Below are positions 20,546 to 31,696 of a stretch of DNA of 64,000 nucleotides, one piece after another. This DNA is from Persicaria tinctoria. Its lineage: Eukaryota; Streptophyta; Magnoliopsida; Caryophyllales; Polygonaceae. The stretch spans positions 22,141,967 to 22,205,966 of the forward strand of contig JBANSL010000004.1 of the NCBI GenBank assembly GCA_037127255.1, given 5' to 3'. The notes under the pieces are model-generated. The model made no database searches. It had not been told where the DNA came from and saw nothing but the letters and a program-made list of their open reading frames with translations. Positions within the stretch are counted from its first letter, which is position 1. The number at the start of each line of letters is the position of its first letter. Made by a program: the position numbers and the translations under genes.

Positions 20546-21614
20546 GAAAAGGTCTACCCAAAATGATTGGCACGGTGGGATCCGGTTCCATATCTAGCAC
20601 AACGAAGTCGGATGGGACAAAGAACTTCCCCACCTTGACGGGGACATTATCCATAATCCATGTGGGCTTCACCCATGTGTTGTCGGCCATAAACAACTTC
20701 ATCTCCACCGGCTCCAATGCTCCTAGCTTGACTTGGTGCCAAATAGATAGAGGCATAAGACTTACACTAGCTTCCAAGTCACACAAGGCTTTGTAACGAT
20801 GATTTCCGAGCCCAATAGAGATGGCGAACTTCCCTGGATCAGCCTTCTTTTTGGGGAAGTCCATGTTGTTGCATTGCTCCGCAATATCCGCTAGAGACCT
20901 CTTGTTACTCAAGATATCCTTCAAAAATTTCACATAGGCGGGCATTTCTCTAAGTGCTTCGGTGAGGGGGATAGTAATGTTAAGGCCCTGAAGCATTTTC
21001 ATAAACCGCTTGAACTTCCTATCAATGGGGTCCTTCGGCACCTTGGAGGGGAATGGGAGTGGTACCTTAGGCTTAGAAGCAACCTCAGAAGCTCTCGTTC
21101 TTTCTGCTGCAGGGGTCGGCGTCGAGGCAGGAGGGGTCGGCGTCGAGGGGTCTGCAGTGTTGGGAGAGGTTTCTTTAACAGGTGGGTCAGCATCGACACT
21201 AGAGGGGTCGGCGCCAAGGGGCTGTGCACTTCCCGCAGCTTTTGCAGAAGGTTTTGGAGCTGTCAGGGTGTCGGCGCCGAGGGTAGAGGTGTCGGCGCCG
21301 AGGGTGTTTCTGGGCTCGTCGTCCTCTTTTTGCGAGTTGGGTTGGTCTAGTAACTCGTGTCCACTCATTAGCTTGATGTAAGAAACATGCCCGGTGGCAT
21401 GGCCCTTAGGATTAGCCGTGGTTTGGCTTGGTAGGGTGCCGGGTTGCTTTGGAATTTGAGCCGCCAATTGACCCACTTGGGTCTCAATGTTTCTCCTCCA
21501 TATGTCCATTTCCCCAAAGCGAGCATTGAGACCTTGCAATTGAGTTTGGACAGCCGAGTAAGCAAGGTCATTCTTTGCTTGGTTCCTCCTCATCTCCTCA
21601 AGGATCATGCTCAT
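20520..21614 (-). pseudogene. RE3 gag end and protease
   Basis: An open frame of 364 codons: a coiled-coil-like part (MILEEMRRNQAKNDLAYSAV, MDIWRRNIETQVGQLAAQIP), then a linker rich in LGADT/TPTPP repeats encoded by TCGGCGCCGA words (21110-21310), then KFKRFMKMLQGLNITIPLTE and the protease with ALCDLEASVSLMPLSIWHQV and VPIILGRPFL. The catalytic triad reads D-L-E where D-L-G is required, so the protease is inactive. The frame is lost after GRPFL by one inserted base. Confidence 0.8.
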
Positions 21615-22853
21615 ATCATTGCGTGATTGCTCATGCTCCGGATGGCCTGGAGCTCGATAGAAGTTGTGTCCGCCATAGTTTTGTTGGGGTTGACGATTGC
21701 CCCAAGTGTTTTGGTTTCCTCCTTGGCTAGGACCTCACACATAATGAGCATCCTCATATGTCTCGGCTAGGTGCACTTGATCGGCGTGAGGGCATTGGAC
21801 CGTGGTGTGGGAAGTAGATCCACACTCTATGCATGCTTGATTTGCCGATAGATGCCGAACTTGCTTTTGTAGCTTTCTCACTTAATCCTTCCTAAATTGC
21901 TCGCGAACATCCGGATCAATCTCTTTAGATGGTTGATAGAGAGCCATAGATGGTGAGGGCCTCACATCCGAGATTTCGGAGGTCCCATAGGTGTTTTCGT
22001 ACTCAACCAAGCGCTCTAGCTCTTCCCATGCTTCCTCCGGAGTCATCTCAAGGAACCGGAGGTTGGTGTGAACATTAATCCGATCCTTTGTTTCCAAATT
22101 CAGCCCATTGAAAAAGATCTCTTGGAGCACATATTCGGGTTGCCCATGCATAGGGCATTGACGTTGAAGCTCTTTGAATCTCTCCCATGCCGCCGCCAAG
22201 TCTTTCACCGTCAATTGCTTGAAAGTAGTTATTTTTTTCCTTAGCTCCGATGTCTTTGAAGGTGGGAAGAACTTGGTTAAGAATGAATCATGTAATTGGT
22301 CCCAAGTGGTGATGGTTTGGGTTGGCAAGCTATCTAGCCAATGAAGTGCCTTCCCCGCAAGTGACCATCGAAAGGCCTTAAGCCTCACATACTCCAAACT
22401 GTCACCATGAGGGACGGTGTCACAAATATCCAAGAACTCGCGCACATGCTCCATAGGGCACTCCGTTGGTTTCCCCGAAAATTGGATCTTCTTTACCATG
22501 GTAATGAAGCTTGTCTTGATCTCAAAATTAACGGAAGCGTCGGGGAAGACAATAGGTGATGCGGGCACCCTAAGAGGTGGGTGCAAATGTTGCCGAGCAC
22601 TACGAGGAATCATAGCAAGTTGTTCCTCCGCTTGACGTGCCCTCTCAACCTCTTGTTCTCGAGCACAATTGGCCTCTTGGTTCTCCCTTTGCAGCCTCTC
22701 CACTGTTTGCTCAAGGGTCTCACGTTCGGCCACGATTCCCTTTAGCCTTTCTCTAAGACGAAAGTAAAGCTCCGGTTCGTCTAAAGCCTCAAACTCTATT
22801 ATGTGATTAGCGCGTTGCATACACCTCCCAAAACAAGCATAAGAAGCGAACAA
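21615..22853 (-). pseudogene. RE3 gag
   Basis: The capsid-like frame runs 22853 to 21882 with EFEALDEPELYFRLRERLKG, a coiled coil, then FSGKPTECPMEHVREFLDIC, RLKAFRWSLAGKALHWLDSL and FLTKFFPPSKTSELRKKITT. Comparison with RE5 and RE8 puts the natural start at the Met at 22820. A TAA follows REQFRKD; the same frame then carries the CCHC knuckle CIECGSTSHTTVQC (about 21800-21841) and a TGA after EDAHYV. Confidence 0.8.
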
Positions 22854-22931
22854 GTAGCGTTAGAAAGCGAGGAGGAGGTGGGCTAGTCCCAACTCTGAAA
22901 ATCAGCTACTCTAGATGGCGATTGTTACCCT

Positions 22932-22949
22932 CCCCGACAACGGCGCCAA
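22932..22949 (-). other. Primer binding site, tRNA-Asp type (RE3)
   Basis: The minus strand reads TTGGCGCCGTTGTCGGGG, two bases from the LTR end at 22952; one mismatch to the tRNA-Asp consensus. Confidence 0.88.
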
Positions 22950-22951
22950 TT

Positions 22952-23722
22952 TGTTGCGATGGGAAATCAACTACAAATAAAATACCTCAATTCCCACTAT
23001 GTAGATAGCGAAAGTCGGGATCGTTCCACTGGAGAGAGGACAACACTTACTAGAGTAGTTCCTGTGATCTACCAACACACAAAAATCAGTAGCAAAGGCG
23101 GTCGATATCGACTAGAGAGGTCGATATCAAGGGGATGGTCGAGAGAAGTGATGAATGTCAAGTGGTTGTTTGTTTTCCAGCAACAAAATAGAACAAAAAG
23201 CAAGGGATTTTAGGGATGTAAACAATATAAAAAGCACTTCCAAGGTTTAGGGATAACCACAACAACAACCATGCATAAACCACATAAGAATCATAGAACA
23301 AAGATCATGTTTTTATCATCAAAAGATAGCTTTCGCATACTTCACAAATAGAGAACAGAGGCTTTCGCATAAAACCTATTCGTTATACCTTTTCTTAATT
23401 AGATCCCTTTTACTTTCGTCAAAGATCTCTAATTACTATCCAAATTCATAATTAAATCCACTTTTGCTTCATAGTCATAAACATGGAATTTTCCTCAACT
23501 TTCGCAAAGGATTTAAGCACAAGATATATGATGATAAACTCATAAAAACATCATAGATTCAAGCTTTCATACATGGCTATTGTTGGGCTCACCACAACCC
23601 TAGAAGAAGGGGAACTACTCACACATAGCTATAGAAAACATGCTGAAAATTGAATAAAACATAATATGAAATTGCATAAAATCAAACCTCAAAACCAATG
23701 TCAAAACCTTCAACCAAAACCT
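22952..23722 (-). repeat. RE3 5' LTR, inner part (before RE4)
   Basis: It starts TGTTGCGATGGG next to the PBS and is interrupted at 23723 by RE4. The last five bases AACCT (23718-23722) are the duplicated target. TCGATATCGACT and GTCGATATCAAGG words are at 23101-23132. Confidence 0.88.
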
Positions 23723-25428
23723 TGTTGTGAGCTGAATCTGCCATGTTTTACAGTAACTTTTATATCGATTTCTGTATACATTGCATTCATTTGGGTTTAG
23801 ATAGTACAGAATCTATGTAGTTTATGTTTATTTGCCAAATTATGGAATCTACACCAGTTTCTGTTTAATTCGCAGAAATCGAGGCATTTTACAGCAATTC
23901 TACAGAAGGTCGGAAAAGCTCGGAAAACCACTACAGAAGTCCAAGGTCAAAGCGGCGGAACCAGTCTGAGAGTCGAGGCTACTTGATCTCGAGTAGGCTT
24001 ACTCGACATAGACGAGCCTATCCGAGCAACCTTGGTCGAGCAGAGCCTGATCGAGCAAGCTAGACAAACCCGAGCTCCGGACCCTACTCGATCTCGACAA
24101 GCACTGGTCGAGGTCGACGAAGCCCAGACGCCATGTCCGGAGTCGACAAGGAGAGGAGCCAAGGACGACCAGGAGCACTCGCTGCCAGCGACTCGACTCG
24201 CTGCAGCGGACCGTTCGCTGCCGCGGAAAAACCCGCTGCCAGCGGGAGAGCCAACTCGCGGAAGCGGGAAGGAAGAGCCCTACTCGATCTCGACGAAGCT
24301 TGGTCGAGATCGACAAGCCCCTAAGTCCGGATCCAGGCTTGTCGAGTAAAGCCACCCGAGAGCACCTAGTCGGCAAGACCAACCCTACTCGACATCGACG
24401 AGTGGTAGTCGAGGTCGACGAGCCCAGAAAGCCATGTCCGAGCCACATCGAGGAGATCTACCCGAGAAGACCTAGTCGGCGAAGCCAGTCTACTCGAGGT
24501 CGACTAGGCCTTCTCGAGGTCGACGAGCACCGTGAGCCAGAGTCCGAGTTTGTCGAGCACCAGCTAGCCGAGACGACGAACCAAGCATGTCAACCAAGAC
24601 CTCTACTCGAGATCGACAAGAGCCTTGTCGAGGTCGACGAAGCTTCCAGAGACTGTTCGACGCGGCTTCACGAATCCTACTCGGTTTTGCATTCCTTGGG
24701 CATGAATATTTCCGATTCTATCCAAAACTATCAAGATCTTTTTGTGCAATTCATCTTCTATCCCTATGAGCATGATTCTTTTGCGAGAGTTGAAGGTGAT
24801 CCTTGTTTGTGTTATTGAAGCGAAAGTGATCTTAATGCAACTTGGATTAATTATGTGAAAAAGGGTTAGTAACAATTAGGGTTTATGCAAGAGCCTCTAT
24901 ATGCCTATTTGTTAATAATGAAAGTTATTTGATGGAAAGCATGATCTTTTATGCCTTTATGTGTTACTTTGCATGGTTATCGTTGTGGTGTTGAAACCCT
25001 GTCTTTGGAAGTCTTTTAATATATTGAAGTTTATTTCTGTCGAAAATCTGCGTTTGTCTTTAATTCTGCAATTCTAGGTTTTTCTGCATTCTTGTCGAGA
25101 TAGAGGACAGCTAGTCGAAGTCGAGTAGCTGCTGTGTGCTCGTTTTATTTGCTTTTCGTTTTTGCTTTGCTTTGCTTTATTTTGCTTTTATTTTAGTTGC
25201 CCTTGTCGGGTTTATTTGTTTCTTTCCTTTTTGTGTTTCTGTCTTTCTGCTGCTTCTGTGAGAATTTACAGCTACTTGAGAACTGCTGACGTGCTTCCTC
25301 GTGGATTCGATCCTGATTTTCTCTTACTACAACGGGAGGAAGTCTTGTATTTATTTGCTGAGACAGGGAAGTCAGTCTGAACTTCATTTTATATTTATTT
25401 CAATACTCGATTTACTCCTGCAACAACA
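23723..25428 (+). repeat. RE4 5' LTR (1706 bp, internal deletion)
   Basis: It is nearly identical to the 3' LTR except for a missing segment of about 447 bp that corresponds to 31289-31736, removed between two AGATCT copies (junction at about 24733-24738). The lost piece holds the TATA box and the conserved leader hairpin. At least ten TCG-N4-CGA words lie in 23980-24650, mixed with CGCTGCCAGCGA words at 24179-24260. Confidence 0.92.
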
Positions 25429-25430
25429 AA

Positions 25431-25449
25431 TTGGCGCCGTTGCCGGGGA
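25431..25449 (+). other. Primer binding site, tRNA-Asp type (RE4)
   Basis: TTGGCGCCGTTGCCGGGGA, a full match to the tRNA-Asp consensus, two bases after the LTR end. The next 60 bp, with ATTCGCGCCTTAGGTAGTCA, are conserved in RE5 and RE8 up to the gag start. Confidence 0.93.
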
Positions 25450-25511
25450 AGCTATCATTCGCGCCTTAGGTAGTCAGTTCTCACTGTTTCTTTGAGTGAG
25501 TTTTCAGGTGT

Positions 25512-26576
25512 ATGCGCCGTTCTGGTCAAACACCTGAGTTTGACGCCTTAGACGAACCGGAACGCCTATTTCATATCCGAGCTAAACTACAAAGAGCCAT
25601 GGCAGCTGCGGAGACACAGGAACAGCTGGTCGCTAGGCTTACCAGGGAATTGGCCACAAAGGATGCTGCTATCGCCGCTGAGAGAGAAGCAAGGGAACAA
25701 GCACAGGCTGAGCTTGCCCAGTATCCAACCACGACAGAGGACTACATGCACCCAACTCTTGTCGTGCCTGAATCGGCCATTTTAATCCCTGAAAACTCTT
25801 TTGAAATTCGCACTCAGTTTCTTATAGAGCTTAAAAATAATGCCTTTTACGGCAGATTTAATGAGTGTCCTCTTGAACATATTACTAATTTTCATGATAT
25901 GTGCCGTACTCTTGCAGAAGGTACAACTCTGGAATATGTCAAGATGAAAGCTTTCCGCTGGTCTCTCGCTGGGCCTGCACTGAAATGGCTGGAAGGGCTG
26001 AAAGCAAAATCACTCACAACCTGGGCCCAAGTAGAGCAAGAGTTTCTGAACAAATTCTTCCCACCTGCCAAAACAGAACATCTCCGCCTTTAAACAACAG
26101 AAAGGGGAACCGCTGGCAAGGGCATGAGAACGCTACAAGGAACTGCTACGATCTTGCCCTGCTCATGGACAGCCACCCTACATCATTCAGGAGATCTTCT
26201 TCAACTCTCTTGATCAAGTCACTAAGGATAGAATCAACAATTATACTCGCTACGAGTATCTGATGGTGCCGCCAAGTGACGCATGGGGTGTGCTAGAGAA
26301 GCTCACCAACTACGACAACAAGTATGGGTCTACTGCAATCTATGAAGAGAACCCATACGCCAGGCCAGCACCATCCATGCCCCTATATGAGCCACCTAAG
26401 GAAATTGATCCTGATGTTAGGGAGCAATACTACAGAGACCAGAATAAGAAGCTCATCAAGCAAGTAAAGTATCTCTCTGTCAACCAGCCTTGCATAGAAT
26501 GCGGATCACAAAGGCACACCACTCCTGAGTGCCCACACAGAGCAAGTCAGGCTGGCAGAGCACCATGAGGATGCAG
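25512..26576 (+). pseudogene. RE4 gag
   Basis: Starts MRRSGQTPEFDALDEPERLF, like RE5. A coiled coil (AAAETQEQLVARLTREL) is followed by the capsid-like part with FYGRFNECPLEHITNFHDMC, MKAFRWSLAGPALKWLEGL and FLNKFFPPAKTEHLR. A small deletion near 26090 shifts the frame. The continuation has a TGA where RE5 has Trp, then runs through DPDVREQYYRDQNKK to the knuckle CIECGSQRHTTPEC (about 26491-26532), intact C-x2-C-x4-H-x4-C. A second short deletion just after the knuckle shifts frame again. Confidence 0.85.
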
Positions 26577-28031
26577 CTTACGCAGGGGGTTCAACAACCA
26601 CAATGGAACCAAGGTGTCCCTAGGAATCCCCCACCCTACAGAGCTCCAGGACATCCGGAAAGGGAGCAGAAAAGGGATGATATACAGACAGTCCTAGAGG
26701 AAATACGGAGGAACCACTCAGAAACTAGGCAATCTTTCAACTCCGTCTATACTCAGATGCAAGGTGTCAACTCTAGGCTTGGGGAAATTGATATCTGGAG
26801 GAAATCAGTTGATACACAGATTGGTCAGCTGGCAGCCGGAATCCCTAGACAGTCAAGGACACTCCCAGGATCTTCAGAACCAAATCCTAAGGGAAAGACT
26901 GGACACATCGCTGCTATAAAACTCAGAAGCGGCCATCAACTGCAAGAGCCAGAGGTCGGAAAGCAGCAAAACGACGAGGAACAGCAAGTCGATCTCGACA
27001 AGGCCGTGGTCGATCTCGATAAGACCTTCGTCGACCTCGAGGAGAAAATTCCATAATCTTCGTCTGCACCACACAGCAACTCGACTGGGCCCAATCTGGT
27101 CGATGTCGACAAAGGCCTTGTCGATGTCGAGGAGCCCCTAGTCGACATAGAGAAGTCTGCAGCATCTCCGACGTCTGTTCTGGCTCCGAAAAAGAAGCTG
27201 CCTTTCCCCACAAAATCTCTAAAGGACCCAGCGGAGAAAAAGTTTCAGCGCTTCATCAAGATGCTTCAGAAGCTCAACGTCACCATCCCCATCACAGAAG
27301 CTCTCAATGAAATGCCATCTTATGCCAAGTTCCTGAAGGAGATTCTAAGCAAAAAGCGATCGATGGCTGAAATCACAGAAGAGTGCAGCCATCTGGACAT
27401 ATTGGAGAAGAGGCCGGATCCAGGTAAGTTTGCTATAACTATTGGATTTGGTCCATACAAAATAAACGCCCTATGTGATCTTGGAGCTAGTGTGAGTATA
27501 ATGCCTTTAACGATTTGGTCCAAGATTAAGATAGGTGCCCTAGAGCCTGTGGATGCTAGACTTTACATGGCCAACAACACAGTGGTCATTCCAACAGGCA
27601 TGGTGGAAAATGTCCTAGTACAAGTAGGTAAATTCTTCGTCCCTACTAATTTCTTAATAGTTGATATACAAGAAGATCCTGCTTGTCCAATTATCTTAGA
27701 AAGACCATTCTTGGCGACGGTGGATGCCAACATAAGCGTAAGGAAAGGAGTGCTCACCTTCAACATAAGCGATGAGGTAATTGAGTATTCCTTTAATAAA
27801 ACTGAAAGGCATACAGGTCCAATGGAAGAGGTCAAATCTAACTCAGCTGGCTACATCACCTGCGGGGAACCCAAGGACAGAAATATGACCCCTGAGGAGA
27901 TAGAAAAGAGGGACATGGAGGCCCAGGTGGAGGAGATCATGGCAATCCTCAAGGAGAACACAGAGAATCCAATCGACACGGACCAAGGTAGGTCGTTGTG
28001 GATTAATTATTTTTCGGATGCCTTGACATGA
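26577..28031 (+). pseudogene. RE4 gag tail, linker and protease
   Basis: One reading frame with a single stop at 27054-27056. It holds QQPQWNQGVPRNPPPYRAPG, the coiled-coil TQMQGVNSRLGEIDIWRKSV, RSGHQLQEPE, a linker of VDLDKAVVDLDK-type repeats encoded by TCGATCTCGA and TCGAGGTCGA words (26985-27155), then KFQRFIKMLQKLNVTIPITE and the protease: ALCDLGASVSIMPLTIW with the catalytic D-L-G, then VVIPTGMVENVLVQVGKFFV and PIILERPFLATVDANISVRK (I-L-E-R-P instead of I-L-G-R-P). It would process gag and the fused tail. It closes with a TGA at 28029-28031 where RE5 reads Gly, still in the same frame as the next part. Confidence 0.85.
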
Positions 28032-28808
28032 GCTAAGTATGGGGTCAAGATCGACCAAGGCTCCTCGACATCGAGTAGAGCCCTAGTCGATCTCGACCAG
28101 ACCAAGGAGCCTCCACCAGCACCGGCTTCATCGAGCAGCAAACCAGAGGAGCCACCCTACTCGACCTCGAGTAGACTTGTCGAGGTCGACCACCAGTGCC
28201 CTAACTCGGCTTCCTCTTCCTCGACACATAGGCCGCCTGACGGACCAGCCTACACGATCTCGACAAGCCTTGTCGAGGTCGACCACCACCCGGCGCCACC
28301 AGACCCTGCTTCCTCGACGCTGGAGCCATCAGGAGCGGAGTCCTACTCGAGGTCGACCAAGCTCGTCGAGATCGACAAGCCCCTGTCTTCCTCGACTTCT
28401 GAAACTTCGACCAGACCACCACCAGGACCAGCAGACTTGTCGAGATCGACTAGCCCTAGTCGAGATCGACAAAATACAGTGGTCCCCGATTCCGTCTCTG
28501 CGAAGGTAAGTCAAGGTATGGATCTTTCTTCTCCTATTTCCATTAAAGATTTATCTATACATGGGAGAGGTCTGCCTTGGTATGTGCAATTGTGCAGGAT
28601 ATCCAATGATGAGCCTAAGGAGTATGAAGTTGGAGACAAGCTCTATGTCTCTAAATCAAAGGATCATTGGTTTCCTAACAAATTCAACAAGAAGCGGATG
28701 GGACCGTTCGTGGTGAACAAGATCCATTCTGGAGGATTACAGCTGATAGACAAGAATGGAGTCTTATTTGAGGCCCAAGCTACATGGGCCCTGCAGATGC
28801 CACCTTGA
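28032..28808 (+). pseudogene. RE4 word-rich linker and integrase CTD-like segment
   Basis: The same frame continues through AKYGVKIDQGSS and a Ser/Thr/Pro-rich linker packed with TCGAGGTCGA, TCGATCTCGA and TCGAGATCGA words (28050-28475). From about 28500 it reads VSQGMDLSSPISIKDLSI, then YEVGDKLYVSKSKDHWFPNK, KKRMGPFVVNKIHSGGLQLI, and ends TWALQMPP. The domain matches the layout of the retroviral-type integrase C-terminal SH3-like/GPY domain (compare RE2 YEVGDKVLLYNSRLRLFPGK), which binds DNA or chromatin. No RT, RNase H or integrase core lies between protease and this domain. Confidence 0.75.
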
Positions 28809-30272
28809 GCATTAATGGAAAGTCGGCCTAGCGACTATAAAAACTAGAGCTTGTACATAGACTTTTTTTGGACTTTTTGGACTTTGTTTTGTTTGTTTTT
28901 GGTTTTGAACATTTTTTTTTCTATTGTGGGTATATGTCTTCAATACTTTTCAGGTCCATGGATAGAACCAAGCTATATTCATACTCAGGCCAGGAGGTGC
29001 TTCCATTCGAAATTTAGAGGCTCTGCACACCTGTCTTGTGAGTTTCTTTCTGTACCCTTGTTTTTATACAGTGAGGACACTGTAATGTTTAAGTATGGGG
29101 TGGGGGAAGGGCTTACTTTATGCATATTTGATCATATTTGACATTACCTTGTGCCTTATTTCTTGGAATTGCTACATGGCTATTTTGGAATGCATTATTT
29201 ATTTATGCGCGTGTATGCATGTTTTTCAAAAATTTTGGAAAAATGACCCCCATTGAAATTTGAAATTTTTTGAATAATGTCATGGAAGCTTTATTGGACT
29301 CGACGATGCAAAATTGGATTCATTAGAGATATAGCATGAAATTGCTTAGTAAAGGGAAGTCACAATGAAGTGCATTATTTTGATGAAAACCATAAAAGGA
29401 GGTAAAATTTGAAGTTGCTTTTGACATGTTGCATGATAAGAGGATGGAGGACTTTATATTTCCATATAATGCTCACATTGTTAATTCCTAGCCTTACATC
29501 ACAAAAGCCATAATATGCCTTATTTCATATATTGCTCCACATGATCTAAATAATTGCCATTCTTTACCTTATCCGGGGATTATGTTGAGAATGATGTTAC
29601 ATTATGGAGATGTTATATGCTTGTTGTGTTATATGGAGTTTGGAAGGAAAGTGTTTGAAATATATGGAAAATTTAATGAGTGAAAGAAAATCCAATCACC
29701 TCAGGAGATAAAGGTAGATTGACCCTGCTCTCTGAGATAATAGTTTGGAGAGATGGGTCACATTGTGAGGAGTCCAAAGCACTAAATATCCGGGGCCATT
29801 CATGACACCCATGTTTGCGACTCGCGAGAAGGCAGTGCTGAGGTTAGAGAGGTAAAAGCATTATTATGAATAAAAACATTATGAAAGGTGATGAATCAAG
29901 TGGAAGAAGGAATGTGGAAATTCAATTTGGAAAGTACTCCATTTCCCCGGATCAAAAGCACCACATTGTCAAATATTGCCCACCTTTAGCCTTTTACCAA
30001 TCTACTCCTTATTTGAGCTTAAATTAAAGTCTTCTTGATTATTAATGCTTTGTCACTTATGAATGTTTTTGCATAAACTTCCTTTTGTGAGTAGATGTTG
30101 CTTTTACATATTTGCACATGCATGAATCTGTGACACAAGTACCTTTTCGAGGATGGAAATTGATTGCAGGGTTATATAATAATGAATCTAAGATGTTGAG
30201 AGTTTGAATTCTTCCCCTGAATGACAATTAAAAGTATTGCTTGAGGACAAGCAAGCTTAAGTATGGGGTGTT
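28809..30272 (+). other. RE4 3' noncoding region
   Basis: 1.46 kb without a gene. PPT-like TAAGTATGGGGTGGGGGAAG is at 29091-29110 after GTGAGGACACTG, and TAAGTATGGGGTGTT is at 30258-30272, directly before the 3' LTR. The rest is AT-rich and aligns with RE5 36411-37201 and RE7 57072-58300. Confidence 0.75.
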
Positions 30273-31446
30273 TGTTGTGAGCTGAATCTGCCATGTTTTA
30301 CAGTAACTTTTATATCGATTTCTGTATACATTGCATTCATTTGGGTTTAGATAGTACAGAATCTATGTAGTTTATGTTTATTTTCCAAATTATGGAATCT
30401 ACACCAGTTTCTGTTTAATTCGCAGAAATCGAGGCATTTTACAGCAATTCTACAGAAGGTCGGAAAAGCTCGGAAAACCACTACAGAAGTCCAAGGTCAA
30501 AGCGGCGGAACCAGTCTGAGAGTCGAGGCTACTCGATCTCGAGTAGGCTTACTAGACATAGACGAGCCTGTCCGAGCAACCTTGGTTGAGCAGAGCCTGA
30601 TCGAGCAAGCCAGACCAACGCGAGCTCCGGACCCTACTCGATCTCGACAAGCACTGGTCGAGGTCGACGAAGCCCAGACGCCATGTCTGGAGTCGACAAG
30701 GAGAGGAGCCAAGGACGACCAAGAGCACTCGCTGCCAGCGACTCGACTCGCTGCAGCGGACCGTTCGCTGCCGCGGAAAAACCCGCTGCCAGCGGGAGAG
30801 CCAACTCGCGGAAGTGGGAAGGAAGAGCCCTACTCGATCTAGACGAAGCTTGGTCGAGATCGACAAGCCCCTAAGTCCGGATCCAGGCTTGTCGAGTAAA
30901 GCCACCCGAGAGCACCTAGTCGGCAAGACCAACCCTACTCGACATCGACGAGTGGTAGTCGAGGTCGACGAGCCCAGGAAGCCATGTCCGAGCCACATCG
31001 AGGAGATCTACCCGAGAAGACCTAGTCGGCGAAGCAAGTCTACTCGAGGTCGACTAGGCCTTGTCGAGGTCGACGAGCACCGTGAGCCAGAGTCCGAGTT
31101 TGTTGAGCACCAGCTAGCCGAGACGACGAACCAAGCCTGTCAACCAAGACCTCTACTCGAGATCGACAAGAGCCTTGTCGAGGTCGACGAAGCTTCCAGA
31201 AACTGTTCGACGCGGCTTGACGAATCCTACTCGGTTTTGCATTCCTTGGGCATGAAGATTTCCGATTCTATCCAAAACTATCAAGATCTACCATGAAGAG
31301 AAAGATTTTATCCATTGAAGACTTTTTAGATATAATTCCTATTTTAGATTTAATTCTTTTATGTGTTTTATTTATCCTTAAGCATTTTAGATAAAGTTTT
31401 AGATAGAGATAGATATCTTCTTTCCTATAATAGCTAGGGAATGAAG

Positions 31447-31458
31447 GCTATAAATAAG
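31447..31458 (+). promoter_or_regulatory. TATA box of the RE4-type LTR promoter
   Basis: CTATAAATAAGG within GAATGAAGGCTATAAATAAG, also at the matching place of RE5 (both LTRs), RE7 and RE8. It is well placed for Pol II start about 30 bp downstream. Confidence 0.75.
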
Positions 31459-31680
31459 GCCCTAGGGGGCTCAGTTTTATACATTCAATCAACAATTTGA
31501 GAGACAATTAGTTAGTTCCACAGAGAAGTTTAGGAGTTCTAAGGTTTTTAGGGTTTTGGCTTTCTGCGAAAGTTGATTGCCAGGATTGTAAAAGGCTTTG
31601 AATTTAGTTTTAATGCAAGTTTCTTTTTATACATTAATGTCTGCAATTGCGATGATGCGTGAGTAGTCCACCCACTTATG

Positions 31681-31696
31681 GGGCTGGGGTGAGCCC
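31681..31696 (+). promoter_or_regulatory. Conserved leader hairpin (RE4)
   Basis: GGGCT-GGGGTG-AGCCC, a 5-bp stem with a 6-nt loop inside a conserved block starting AGTAGTCCACCCACTT, about 230 bp after the TATA box. Confidence 0.5.

Noticed and set aside
24032..24818. Open frames rich in Ser, Arg, Asp and Val in the RE4 LTRs (also 30552-31296) and RE5 LTRs
   Set aside because: They are produced by the palindromic words, which read as VEVDE, STSTR or SRSTS in different frames; they lie in LTRs and are not conserved in RE8.
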